From Bulleidia sp. (GTDB lineage: Bacteria; Bacillota_I; Bacilli_A; Erysipelotrichales; Erysipelotrichaceae): DNA of 13,921 nucleotides. This document shows positions 1-7,716 of this stretch, one piece after another (within the stretch, counting starts at the first letter, position 1; every line of letters starts with the position of its first letter). The DNA lies in assembly GCA_016293365.1 (NCBI GenBank), contig JAEDEK010000045.1, positions 1 through 13,921 of the forward strand, written 5' to 3'. A program made the translations under genes and the position numbers. The notes beneath the pieces were generated by a model. It was not told the origin of the DNA. It saw only the letters and a list, made by a program, of their open reading frames with translations, and searched no databases.

Positions 1-63
1 TTGTAGTTTTCATAAGGCGTTTTCAATGTGTATAAAATGTGAAGATTAGCGATTTACCTTTTG
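1..63. other. Left-edge non-coding stretch
   Basis: AT-rich sequence upstream of the xpt promoter. All three forward frames meet a stop within about 50 bases, so no gene can be supported here. It may be the 3' flank or the divergent promoter region of a gene outside the window. No purine riboswitch core and no PurR-type box were recognised in it. Confidence 0.5.
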
Positions 64-91
64 TTTACAAAAAAATTTCCTGTGATATATT
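64..91 (+). promoter_or_regulatory. Sigma-A-type promoter for the xpt operon
   Basis: A -35 box TTTACA (64-69) is followed after 16 bases by a -10 box TATATT (86-91). Each differs from consensus at one position. Transcription would start near base 98, leaving a leader of about 60 bases before the xpt ATG. That is too short for a guanine aptamer plus expression platform. Confidence 0.6.
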
Positions 92-159
92 AGTCACATG
101 AACTTTTTCAGATGAAAATGTTCTAAAAAACTTGATAGCGAAAGGGGATTTTGACATTC

Positions 160-732
160 ATGAAGCTGCTTGAAGATAAGATTTTAAAAGATGGTCTGAT
201 TCTGGAAGGAGACATTCTGAAAGTGGATAATTTCCTGAATCATCAGATGGACACAGTACTTCTTGATGAAATGGGAAAAGAGTTTTCCAGGCTGTTTGAT
301 GGAAAGAACATCAACAAGATTCTGACGATTGAATCCAGTGGAATCGGTATTGCGGTTGTGGCAAGCAGATACTTCGATAACTGCCCTGTCGTATTTGCCA
401 AAAAAGGAAAGAGTGCAAATGTCGGCGGTGATGTGTATGGATGTGAAGAGCGCTCTTATACAAGAAATGTTGTCTACAATGTTCAGGTATCGAAGAAATA
501 CTTGAATGAGAATGACAATGTCCTCATCATCGATGACTTCCTTGCTAATGGGGAAGCACTCAACGCTCTGATTGAAATCTGCCATCAGGCAGGTGCTTCC
601 ATTGCCGGTTGTGGTATTGCCATTACAAAGGCATATCAGAAGGGCGAAAGAAGAATTGCCGATCAGGGAATTGAAGTGCAGTCTCTTGCAAGAATCATCG
701 ATATGCATGATGGACAGATTATCTTTGGTTAA
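160..732 (+). CDS. xpt: Xanthine phosphoribosyltransferase
   Basis: This cytosolic purine-salvage enzyme of 190 residues transfers phosphoribose from PRPP to xanthine (family knowledge: also guanine) to give XMP. The sequence matches the Xpt family along its whole length. Leu20 and Asn27 sit where the family contacts the base, in the KVDNFLNHQ stretch. The PRPP loop is VLIIDDFLANGEA, with ANGEA at residues 129-133. Lys157 occupies the base-binding lysine position. The ATG at 160 was chosen because its product begins like Xpt proteins (MKLLEDKI). An in-frame TTG at 151 lies only three bases after the AAAGGGG at 141-147, whereas the ATG has a 12-base, rather long, spacer. It is the first gene of an operon with a nucleoside-type importer, 42 bases before the lipoprotein gene. 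Length is close to the usual 190-194 residues. Confidence 0.94.
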   Translation: MKLLEDKILKDGLILEGDILKVDNFLNHQMDTVLLDEMGKEFSRLFDGKNINKILTIESSGIGIAVVASRYFDNCPVVFAKKGKSANVGGDVYGCEERSYTRNVVYNVQVSKKYLNENDNVLIIDDFLANGEALNALIEICHQAGASIAGCGIAITKAYQKGERRIADQGIEVQSLARIIDMHDGQIIFG

Positions 733-751
733 ACCGGCTTGAAAGCTGTTT
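731..751 (+). other. Weak hairpin between xpt and the lipoprotein gene
   Basis: AAACCGGC and GCTGTTT can pair around the loop TTGAAA, with one bulged C and one G-U pair. It begins at the xpt stop codon and has no following T run. It is therefore not a convincing terminator. It could be an mRNA processing or stability element at the start of the lipoprotein message. Confidence 0.25.
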
Positions 752-774
752 AACATATACAAAAGGAGAGAAAA

Positions 775-1998
775 ATGAAGAAATTATTCAGCACACTGCT
801 TTCTGCAACAATGATTCTCACTCTTGCCGGCTGTTCCAATGGTGGAAAGACATCCGCTTCCACAGGTACAGATGACAAGACATACACAGTTGGTATGGTC
901 TGCATCGGTAATGCCGAAATGGCTTATGACCGTAACTTCTACAACGCGGCTGATGCTGCCAAGAAAATCCTGGCTGACAAGGGCATCAACATCGAATGGA
1001 AGTACACATACGATCATCCGGAAGGAGATCCTGTTGCAGCTGACTGCACAGAATTTGGTGAAGATGGTGCAATTGCCGTATTCCTCAACTCCTATGGTAT
1101 GGAAAATGCAATGCTGACAGTTGCAGGTGATTATCCTGAAACTGTATTCGCATCTTTGACAAACGAAGGTTCCAAGTCTGATGACCTGGACAACACAGTC
1201 AATGCATTCCCATCCATCTTCGAAGGCAGATATCTGACAGGTATTGCTGCTGGTATGAAGCTCAACGAAATGATCGAAAACGGCGAAATCACAGAAGATG
1301 AAGCAGTTCTTGGTTATGTTGGTGCATACACATATGCTGAAGTCGTATCCGGTTATACATCTTTCTATCTTGGTGCAAAGAGCGTATGCCCAAGCGCAAC
1401 AATGCTTGTTGAATTCATCGGTTCCTGGGGTGACCCGGCAATGGAAGCTACAACAGCTGAACATCTGATTGATCAGGGTGCAGTTGTTATCTCCCAGCAT
1501 TCCGACTCCACAACACCAGCTACAAAGTGTCAGGAAAAGGGTGTTTACCACATTGGTTACAACATCGACATGTCTGATGTTGCTCCAGAAGCATCCATCG
1601 TTTCTTCCACAATTGACTGGACAAACTATTTTGTATACGTGATTGAAACAATCGTAAATGGTGGTACTGTTGATCAGGACTACATGAACCATGGTATCAA
1701 GGAAGGCGATATCAAGCTGACAGCACTGAATGAAGAAGTTGCTGCTACAGGTACAGCAGAAGCAATTGAAGCTGCAAAACAGGACATCGTTGATGGCAAG
1801 CTGCATGTATTCGATACATCCACATTCACAGTTGGCGGTAAGGAAGTAACAGAAGCATATCTGGATATGAATGCTGACTTCACACCGGATGATGTCAATG
1901 CAATCTCCGATGGTTACTATCATGAATCCGTATACAAGTCTGCGCCAAACTTCGATCTGAGAATCGATGGCATCACACTTGTCAACGAAGCTTACTGA
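775..1998 (+). CDS. BMP-family nucleoside-type substrate-binding lipoprotein
   Basis: This 407-residue extracellular lipoprotein would capture substrate for the ABC importer encoded downstream. Residues 1-19 form a lipoprotein signal peptide (basic MKK, hydrophobic core), and the lipobox LAGC places the acylated cysteine at Cys20. A Ser/Gly/Thr-rich linker follows. The mature part starts KTYTVGMV, the usual first strand of BMP (Med/PnrA-like) proteins. It contains the family signature EGRYLTGIAAGMK at residues 150-162 and the later segments VVISQHSDS and YHIGYN. Relatives bind purine nucleosides, and its operon with xpt supports guanosine/inosine-type substrates, but the exact ligand is inferred. 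The segment MAYDRNFYNAADAA differs from the FNQ-type segment of PnrA, so specificity may differ too. RBS AAAGGAGAG lies 4 bases before the ATG. Confidence 0.9.
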   Translation: MKKLFSTLLSATMILTLAGCSNGGKTSASTGTDDKTYTVGMVCIGNAEMAYDRNFYNAADAAKKILADKGINIEWKYTYDHPEGDPVAADCTEFGEDGAIAVFLNSYGMENAMLTVAGDYPETVFASLTNEGSKSDDLDNTVNAFPSIFEGRYLTGIAAGMKLNEMIENGEITEDEAVLGYVGAYTYAEVVSGYTSFYLGAKSVCPSATMLVEFIGSWGDPAMEATTAEHLIDQGAVVISQHSDSTTPATKCQEKGVYHIGYNIDMSDVAPEASIVSSTIDWTNYFVYVIETIVNGGTVDQDYMNHGIKEGDIKLTALNEEVAATGTAEAIEAAKQDIVDGKLHVFDTSTFTVGGKEVTEAYLDMNADFTPDDVNAISDGYYHESVYKSAPNFDLRIDGITLVNEAY

Positions 1999-2017
1999 TA
2001 ACGGAACACACATTAAA

Positions 2018-2044
2018 ACAAAAGAGGAGTGACTCCTCTTTTGT
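2018..2044 (+). terminator. Intra-operon hairpin terminator or attenuator
   Basis: This is a perfect inverted repeat with 13-base arms: ACAAAAGAGGAGT, one central G, then its exact complement. The working hairpin is AAAAGAGGAG, loop TGA, CTCCTCTTTT, so the T run is partly inside the stem. It follows the lipoprotein stop by 19 bases and precedes the ATPase gene by 24 bases. Partial termination here would give more binding protein than membrane components, a known arrangement in ABC importer operons. No separate promoter is evident after it. Confidence 0.75.
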
Positions 2045-2068
2045 CGTATTATCAATGGAGGGAATACA

Positions 2069-3598
2069 ATGGAAAATGTACACGCAATTGAAATGCGGAA
2101 CATCACCAAAACCTTTGGAAAGACAGTCGCTAATAAAAATGTGAATCTGTATGTTGATAAGGGTGTTGTCATGTCACTGCTTGGGGAAAACGGCTCCGGC
2201 AAGACAACCCTGATGAACATGCTGGCTGGCATCTACTTTCCGGATGAAGGCGAAATTCTGATCAACGGGAAACCTGTCAGCATCCGATCTCCAAAGGATG
2301 CATATGCCCATCAGATCGGTATGATTCATCAGCATTTCAAACTGGTTGATGTATTTACGGCTGCTGAAAACATTGTCCTTGGACTGAAGGAAGAGGGAAG
2401 GCTGGATCGTAGGAAACTGTCTGAAAAGGTAAAGGCAATTGCGGACCGCTATGGTTTTGAAATTGATCCTGACAAGAAAATCTATGATATGTCCGTATCT
2501 GAGAAGCAGACGGTAGAAATCCTGAAAGTTCTCTACCGTGGTGCGGATGTACTGATTCTCGATGAACCGACTGCCGTACTGACACCGCAGGAAACACAGA
2601 AACTGTTTGATGTCATCCGTGCGATGCGCAATGATGGCAAGGCAATTATCATCATTACCCATAAGCTCAATGAAGTCAAAGAAATATCTGATGTTGTGGC
2701 AATCATGCGTAAGGGTGAACATGTGAAAACTGTACGTACAGCGGAAGTGACAGAACAGGAAATGACAGAACTGATGGTTGGCAGAAAGGTGGAGCTGAAT
2801 ATTGAAAGAAGTACACCGGTCAATCCAAAGCCTAGACTGACAGTTGCCAATCTGTCCTATACTGACAGCAACGGCGTCAGAAAGCTCGATAATGTCGGCT
2901 TTATTGCCTACAGTGGAGAGATTCTGGGTGTTGCGGGTATTGCCGGATCTGGTCAGAAAGAACTGCTGGAATCCATTGCCGGATTACGCAGAGTGGATGA
3001 TGGTTCCATTATCTATACGCCAGAGAAGTCTCACCCGGAAGATCTTGTCGGAAAATCACCGATGGAAATCCGTAATGCCGGTGTATCTCTTGCCTTTGTC
3101 CCGGAAGACCGTCTTGGCATGGGACTTGTCGGTTCCATGGGTATGACAGATAACATGATGTTAAGAAACTGGAACAAACAGAAGGGCATCATGATCGATA
3201 AAACCGAATCCCGTATGCTGGCAGAAGATATCTATCGTGAGCTGGAAGTTGTCACACCGGATATTGACTATCCGGTTCGCAAACTTTCCGGTGGTAATGT
3301 ACAGAAGGTTCTGGTCGGTCGGGAAATCGCAACAAATCCATCCGTACTGATGTCAGCCTATGCAGTAAGAGGTCTTGATATCAATACATCCTATACGATT
3401 TATGATCTGATGAACAAGCAGAAGGAAAACGGTGCTGCCGTCATCTTTGTTGGTGAGGATCTGGATGTATTGCTTGCCTTATGTGATCGTATTCTTGTCA
3501 TGTGTGGTGGTCAGGTGAGTGGTATTGTTGATGCCCGTACTGCCAGCAAGGAAGAAATCGGACTGCTCATGATGAAGAACAGTCAGGAGGTGAACTGA
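2069..3598 (+). CDS. Nucleoside-type ABC importer ATPase, two NBDs
   Basis: This 509-residue cytoplasmic ATPase contains two fused nucleotide-binding domains of the sugar/nucleoside type (NupA/YufO/RbsA-like). It energises uptake through the two permeases encoded next. Domain 1 has Walker A GENGSGKTT (39-47), a signature-like MSVSEKQ (141-147) and Walker B LILDEP (162-167). Domain 2 has a degenerate Walker A, GIAGSGQKE (290-298, lysine position Gln), an intact signature LSGGN (406-410) and a degenerate Walker B region, VLMSAYAVRGLD. A degenerate second domain is normal for this family. The loss of the conserved glycine in the first signature (Ser where relatives have SVGEQQ) is not. RBS TGGAGGG lies 6 bases before the ATG. 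The stop overlaps the next start by one base (TGATG), indicating translational coupling. Confidence 0.93.
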   Translation: MENVHAIEMRNITKTFGKTVANKNVNLYVDKGVVMSLLGENGSGKTTLMNMLAGIYFPDEGEILINGKPVSIRSPKDAYAHQIGMIHQHFKLVDVFTAAENIVLGLKEEGRLDRRKLSEKVKAIADRYGFEIDPDKKIYDMSVSEKQTVEILKVLYRGADVLILDEPTAVLTPQETQKLFDVIRAMRNDGKAIIIITHKLNEVKEISDVVAIMRKGEHVKTVRTAEVTEQEMTELMVGRKVELNIERSTPVNPKPRLTVANLSYTDSNGVRKLDNVGFIAYSGEILGVAGIAGSGQKELLESIAGLRRVDDGSIIYTPEKSHPEDLVGKSPMEIRNAGVSLAFVPEDRLGMGLVGSMGMTDNMMLRNWNKQKGIMIDKTESRMLAEDIYRELEVVTPDIDYPVRKLSGGNVQKVLVGREIATNPSVLMSAYAVRGLDINTSYTIYDLMNKQKENGAAVIFVGEDLDVLLALCDRILVMCGGQVSGIVDARTASKEEIGLLMMKNSQEVN

Positions 3599-4677
3599 TG
3601 GAAGAAAAGGTTCCTTTTGTCAGAGTAACAAGAAGACAGGATTTTAAGAAGTCCAATGTATGGATGATCCGTATTCTTGCCTTTGTCATCGCTCTGGTTC
3701 TCGGATGTTTTGTATTCCTGTTATGTGGTGTATCACCAATACAGGCTTATGCAGAAATTGTCAAAGGTGCCTTTGGAAAGATGACAGGCATCCGTCAGAC
3801 AGCCAAGATCATGATCCCGCTTCTTGGTACAGCACTGGCTCTTGCGCCATGTTTCAAGATGAAATACTGGAATATCGGTGCGGAAGGTCAGATTACAATG
3901 GGGGCAATCGGTGCAGCATTTTTTGCGATCAACTTCCATGATAAACTTCCTGGAGCTGTACTGCTTGTTGTCATGGCACTTGCAGGTATGATCCTTGGTG
4001 GCTTATGGTCTGCTGTTCCTGCTTTCTTCAAATCCAAATGGGGTACCAATGAAACGCTGTTTACACTGATGCTCAACTATATCGCAATCGGTATTGTGGC
4101 ATGGCTGCAGGGTGGTCCATGGGAAGGTAAGGAAGGATCTCAGATTGTTCCAAACTTTGCTTCCAATGCCATTCTGCCTAAGATCGGTGGAATCTACTGT
4201 GGATGGATCATCGTCCTGGCACTTGTATTCTTCATGTATTTCTACATGAACCGTACAAAGCACGGTTATGAAATTGCAGTTCTTGGTGACAGTGAAAATA
4301 CAGCACGTTATGCCGGTATGGATGTCACAAAGGTCATTGTCAGAACTGCACTGATCTCAGGAGCAATCTCCGGACTTGTCGGATTCATGCTTGCAAGTGG
4401 TGCCAACCAGACAATCTACTCCGGTATTGCAGCAAATAATGGTTTTACAGCCATCACTGTTGCATGGCTTTCCCAGCTCAACCCATTCGCAATGGTTCTG
4501 ATCTCTGCACTTCTGGCAGGTCTTTCCAAGGGATCCAGTTCTTTAAAGACAGCTATGGGTGTACCTGGTTCCATTTCCGATATCATCACAGGTATTATTC
4601 TTCTGTGCCTGTTAGGATGTGAATTCTTCATTAACTACCGTCTGGTATTCAGACATAAGGAGGAGAAAGATGTTTGA
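3598..4677 (+). CDS. Nucleoside-type ABC transporter permease, first subunit
   Basis: This 359-residue integral membrane permease of the BPD_transp_2 family pairs with the next gene product to form the translocation pore. After a short basic N-terminus, a long hydrophobic helix runs over about residues 22-45, and several more follow. The family signature NIGAEGQITMGA occupies residues 92-103. TNETLFTLMLNYIA begins at residue 150. The cytoplasmic loop that contacts the ATPase is GDSENTARYAGMDVTK. The closest functional class is NupP/YufP-like subunits, which are usually the longer of the two permeases, as here. RBS AGGAGGTG lies inside the end of the ATPase gene. The 3' end overlaps the next gene by 8 bases. 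Confidence 0.92.
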   Translation: MEEKVPFVRVTRRQDFKKSNVWMIRILAFVIALVLGCFVFLLCGVSPIQAYAEIVKGAFGKMTGIRQTAKIMIPLLGTALALAPCFKMKYWNIGAEGQITMGAIGAAFFAINFHDKLPGAVLLVVMALAGMILGGLWSAVPAFFKSKWGTNETLFTLMLNYIAIGIVAWLQGGPWEGKEGSQIVPNFASNAILPKIGGIYCGWIIVLALVFFMYFYMNRTKHGYEIAVLGDSENTARYAGMDVTKVIVRTALISGAISGLVGFMLASGANQTIYSGIAANNGFTAITVAWLSQLNPFAMVLISALLAGLSKGSSSLKTAMGVPGSISDIITGIILLCLLGCEFFINYRLVFRHKEEKDV

Positions 4678-5653
4678 TCTTCTTGGTATTGTAAGAGCGG
4701 CTGTGCTCAATGGTACACCACTGCTGTTCGGTACTTCCGGTGAAATCCTGACACAGAAGTCTGGTAACATGAATCTTGGTGTAGAAGGTCTGATGTTCAT
4801 GGGTGGTGCGTTTGGCCTTGCCGGTGCATTTGCCTATTCAACGATTGCCGGGGATGCGGCGTCTGGCCTGGTTGCAATCCTTGTAGCGATTGTATGTGCA
4901 TTCGCAGCAGGCTTTCTGGGATCTCTTGTCTTTTCCTTTCTTACAGTTACACTCAAGGCAAACCAGAATGTAACCGGTCTTGCTTTAACGATTTTCGGTA
5001 CGGGTGTCGGTCAGTTTGTCGGGGAAGTCATGCGTCTTAGAATCGGTGGAAATGTCACAATTCCAAATGCACTCAAAAATGCGTTTGTCCGTCCTGTCAT
5101 GCCTGCATTTTTAAGAAATATTCCGGTGCTGGGAGATCTGTTATTCAATTATAACCTGTTTGTATATGTTGGGGTTGTGATGGTAATCATCATGTCTTTG
5201 ATTCTCAACCATACACGCATGGGTCTGAATTTGAGAGCAGTTGGTGAATCACCGGCGACAGCAGATGCTGCAGGTATCAGCGTCAACAGATACAGATATC
5301 TTGCAACATGCATTGGTGGTGGTATTTCCGCTCTTGGTGGCATGGTATACATCATGACAATTTCCGGTTGTGTATGGAATTACTCTGCGCTGTCCGGTGA
5401 AGGATGGATTGCAGTAGCACTTGTTATCTTCTGCTTCTGGAAACCGATCAATTCACTTTGGGGATCTGTGCTGTTTGGTGCACTTCTGATCATGTATCTG
5501 AAGGTTCCGTTACCATTTATTCCAACGCAGATCTATCGTATCGTTCCTTATATCGCAACGATTGCAGTACTGATTCTTGTATCCATGAAACAGAAAAAGG
5601 AAAACCAGCCTCCACAGGGACTGGGTGTCAATTACTTCCGTGAGGATCGATAA
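4670..5653 (+). CDS. Nucleoside-type ABC transporter permease, second subunit
   Basis: This 327-residue integral membrane permease (BPD_transp_2, NupQ/YufQ-like) is the partner of the upstream permease. Visible family marks are NLGVEGLMFMGG at residues 35-46, NQNVTGLALTIFG starting at residue 98, and the ATPase-facing loop AVGESPATADAAGISVNRYR starting at residue 190. A charged, lysine-rich C-terminal tail follows the last helix. The ATG at 4670 is preceded by AAGGAGGAG and gives a product starting at the expected first membrane segment. An in-frame upstream start at 4619 lies deep inside the previous gene and has no ribosome binding site. This is the last gene of the purine uptake operon, and an intrinsic terminator follows 7 bases after its stop. 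Confidence 0.92.
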   Translation: MFDLLGIVRAAVLNGTPLLFGTSGEILTQKSGNMNLGVEGLMFMGGAFGLAGAFAYSTIAGDAASGLVAILVAIVCAFAAGFLGSLVFSFLTVTLKANQNVTGLALTIFGTGVGQFVGEVMRLRIGGNVTIPNALKNAFVRPVMPAFLRNIPVLGDLLFNYNLFVYVGVVMVIIMSLILNHTRMGLNLRAVGESPATADAAGISVNRYRYLATCIGGGISALGGMVYIMTISGCVWNYSALSGEGWIAVALVIFCFWKPINSLWGSVLFGALLIMYLKVPLPFIPTQIYRIVPYIATIAVLILVSMKQKKENQPPQGLGVNYFREDR

Positions 5654-5660
5654 CCTTTGA

Positions 5661-5690
5661 AACGGTGCATAGCGCATCGTTTTTTCTTTT
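5661..5690 (+). terminator. Rho-independent terminator of the xpt-transporter operon
   Basis: AACGGTGC (5661-5668) pairs with GCATCGTT (5674-5681) around the loop ATAGC, with one G-U pair. TTTTTT, C and TTTT follow. It sits 7 bases after the second permease stop. Confidence 0.85.
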
Positions 5691-5715
5691 GTTATGGGGG
5701 AAATCTCTGTACAAT
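5689..5715 (+). promoter_or_regulatory. Possible promoter for the RelA/SpoT-domain gene pair
   Basis: A good -10 box TACAAT lies at 5710-5715, 23 bases before the ATG at 5739. The only -35-like hexamer is TTGTTA (5689-5694), at a short 15-base spacing and overlapping the terminator T run. The preceding terminator makes a promoter here necessary unless there is read-through. Confidence 0.4.
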
Positions 5716-5738
5716 AGAAATCAGAAAGAAGGTTTACG

Positions 5739-6725
5739 ATGATCCAGCTGACTGATTATCTGTATGAAGGGCATACCATTATCCGAATTCTGCATCGCTA
5801 CAGCAATGATCTGATGGCAGATGCCATGAAAACAGGAAATCCTGTGGACAGGGTGCATGCATCTTTTCTGAATGATCTTTCGGATCTGCTGGAACATAAC
5901 GACTTTCTGACATCACAGTCACAGAGAATCCGAGAGTTCTATAAATACATGGCAGACAGATATCCGTATCTGGCTTTTACATTCCGAGGCAGAATCAAAT
6001 CACTCATGCGTGCGGAAGAAAAGTTCAACGGCTATATTGTCCGCTATATCTACAACTATTATCGTGCCAGTCACAGCTTTCCAACAGGCGAACAGATCAG
6101 TGAAGCGGTATCTTCCTTTCGTGATCTGATTGCTTATCGCATTGTAATTTCCATGCCGAAATGTCATATACAGCCAGGTCAGGACAGAGAAAAGATAGAG
6201 GAAGGTTTCCTGTATGAAATTGCCAATACACTGCCATCCTTTATGGAAAGTCATGGTTTCATACCGGAAAAACAGAATAAGAAAAGAACACCATCTCCAT
6301 TGCTGAAAGATGAGGTTGTTCCTTATTATAGAGACTATATCTTTGACACAAAGAAAAACGGTTACAGGTCTTTGCATATTTCCTTCTTTGATCAGCTTTC
6401 ATTGTCCTATCTGGAAGTGCAGCTAAGAACAAAGGACATGGATGATTATGCGGAAATCGGGGATGCAAGTCACAGCCTGTATGAAAACAGGCAGCAGAAG
6501 GAACGTGCCCAGAGGGATGAAATACCGGAAGGGGCATGTCCATTCTTTGATGAGGCATATCAGCGTGGCATGCAGCTTCAGCATCTGGATTATTCCAAGG
6601 TGGATGTTAACATGTTTACAGCAATCGACAATGTAAGAATGAATGATGGATGTGGATTTGTTCAGGGAAGACTCATTCTTCCATATGAACATCTTTCCGG
6701 ATTCCAGAATGATGTAATAGATTAG
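5739..6725 (+). CDS. RelA/SpoT-type nucleotide pyrophosphokinase-domain protein
   Basis: This 328-residue protein probably transfers pyrophosphate from ATP to a guanosine nucleotide, giving (p)ppGpp-type alarmones. It has a helical N-terminus of about 80 residues, a synthetase domain at about 80-245, and a C-terminal region of about 80 residues that I do not recognise. Synthetase hallmarks are present in order: RIKSLMRAEEK (85-95, ATP-binding basic motif), RDLIAYRIVI (128-137, with the metal-binding Asp129), DYIFDTKKNGYRSLH (199-213, G-loop with Tyr209), EVQLRT (226-231, with the catalytic Glu226) and AEIGDASH (238-245). The HD hydrolase, TGS and ACT domains of long Rel enzymes are absent. 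It is also longer than RelP/RelQ-type small synthetases (about 210-260 residues). RBS AAAGAAGG lies 6 bases before the ATG. The phosphatase gene starts 9 bases after the stop. The product (ppGpp or another target) cannot be decided from sequence. Confidence 0.85.
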   Translation: MIQLTDYLYEGHTIIRILHRYSNDLMADAMKTGNPVDRVHASFLNDLSDLLEHNDFLTSQSQRIREFYKYMADRYPYLAFTFRGRIKSLMRAEEKFNGYIVRYIYNYYRASHSFPTGEQISEAVSSFRDLIAYRIVISMPKCHIQPGQDREKIEEGFLYEIANTLPSFMESHGFIPEKQNKKRTPSPLLKDEVVPYYRDYIFDTKKNGYRSLHISFFDQLSLSYLEVQLRTKDMDDYAEIGDASHSLYENRQQKERAQRDEIPEGACPFFDEAYQRGMQLQHLDYSKVDVNMFTAIDNVRMNDGCGFVQGRLILPYEHLSGFQNDVID

Positions 6726-6734
6726 GGGAATCAT

Positions 6735-7664
6735 ATGATATATGTAACTGGGGATACCCATGGCGGTATCGATGTCAAAAAACTGCTGGATCCACAGCTT
6801 GAAAAAAAGATCGGGAAAGATGATTATCTGATTATCTGCGGTGATTTCGGCTTTATCTGGAATCCTTCTGGCGAATCGGCAAAGGAAAGATCATGGCTGG
6901 ACTGGTTTGAACAGAAACCATGGACAACATTATTTGTGGATGGAAACCATGAATGTTTCCCACGCCTGTATCAGTACAGTGAAGCGGTATGGAATGGTGG
7001 AGTAGTGCATGTCATCCGTCCACATGTACTGCATTTATGCCGTGGGCAGCTGTTTGAAATTGAAGGAAAGAAGATCTTTACGTTAGGTGGCGCATCTTCG
7101 CATGATCGTGGTCCTGCGGTAGGAGAGAAAAACTCCAAAGGATGGTATCCAGAAGAGGTTCCGTCCATTGCGGAGCTGCAGATTGCAGCAGATACTCTGC
7201 GCAGTACATACTATACGGTAGACTATATCATCACCCATTGTCTGCCAACCAATCTCAACAGTGAAATTACAGATGGGAAGTACAAGGCGGACCGTCTGAC
7301 GGATTTCCTTCAGGAGCATAGACCACGCCTGCATTATGAACACTGGTACTGTGGCCATTATCATATGGACCGTGATCTGAAAAACAGAATTACGGTTCTG
7401 TATCACAGCATTATTCCACTTGGCAGTAATGTCGGTGATGGAAAACCTGTAAAAGGGCAGGCAAGATACCGTAGAACCGACCAGGTATCCTTCATGTACA
7501 ATGGATGCCAGTGTAATGGTGAAATCATTGTTGCGTTACCTTATGGAGGTTTGAAAGTGAAGGATCAGCCTGCATACAACATTCAGTACTTTGATGGTAA
7601 AAAGACCAGAACAGCGACCATGGTACCGGAATCGGATATCATCGGTGTAATATCTCTGGATTAA
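6735..7664 (+). CDS. Calcineurin-like metallophosphoesterase
   Basis: This 309-residue predicted cytosolic phosphoesterase with a two-metal centre carries all the family motifs: GDTHG (Asp7, His9), GDFG (Asp37), GNHE (Asn71, His72), THCLP (His168) and GHYH (His208, His210). The core covers about residues 1-225. A tail of about 80 residues carries a small domain that I cannot assign. The segment VIRPHVLHLCRG followed by FTLGGASSHD is typical of a widespread Bacillota subfamily of unknown substrate. The RBS AGGGGA overlaps the stop region of the RelA/SpoT-domain gene, so the two are almost certainly co-transcribed. An intrinsic terminator follows. A nucleotide or alarmone substrate is a guess from context only. 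Confidence 0.87.
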   Translation: MIYVTGDTHGGIDVKKLLDPQLEKKIGKDDYLIICGDFGFIWNPSGESAKERSWLDWFEQKPWTTLFVDGNHECFPRLYQYSEAVWNGGVVHVIRPHVLHLCRGQLFEIEGKKIFTLGGASSHDRGPAVGEKNSKGWYPEEVPSIAELQIAADTLRSTYYTVDYIITHCLPTNLNSEITDGKYKADRLTDFLQEHRPRLHYEHWYCGHYHMDRDLKNRITVLYHSIIPLGSNVGDGKPVKGQARYRRTDQVSFMYNGCQCNGEIIVALPYGGLKVKDQPAYNIQYFDGKKTRTATMVPESDIIGVISLD

Positions 7665-7682
7665 TCATTGTGTGGTATAGAA

Positions 7683-7712
7683 AAACAGGAAGACAGGATT
7701 GTCTTCCTGTTT
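7683..7712. terminator. Bidirectional terminator between convergent genes
   Basis: AAACAGGAAGAC (7683-7694) is the exact complement of GTCTTCCTGTTT (7701-7712), with the loop AGGATT. An A run precedes it and a T run ends it, so it can serve both the metallophosphoesterase gene (+) and the PAP2 gene (-), which end on either side. Confidence 0.85.
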
Positions 7713-7716
7713 CTTG

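Noticed and set aside
784..2232. 482-codon open frame on the minus strand opposite the lipoprotein and ATPase start
   Set aside because: It is an antisense shadow of a strongly supported BMP lipoprotein gene. It runs through the intergenic hairpin, is very rich in Cys, Phe and Ile, and has no recognisable motif.
5739..6725. Identification of the RelA/SpoT-domain protein as a toxic tRNA-modifying synthetase
   Set aside because: The catalytic motifs do not separate alarmone synthesis from tRNA pyrophosphorylation by eye, and the neighbour is not a recognisable ToxSAS antitoxin.
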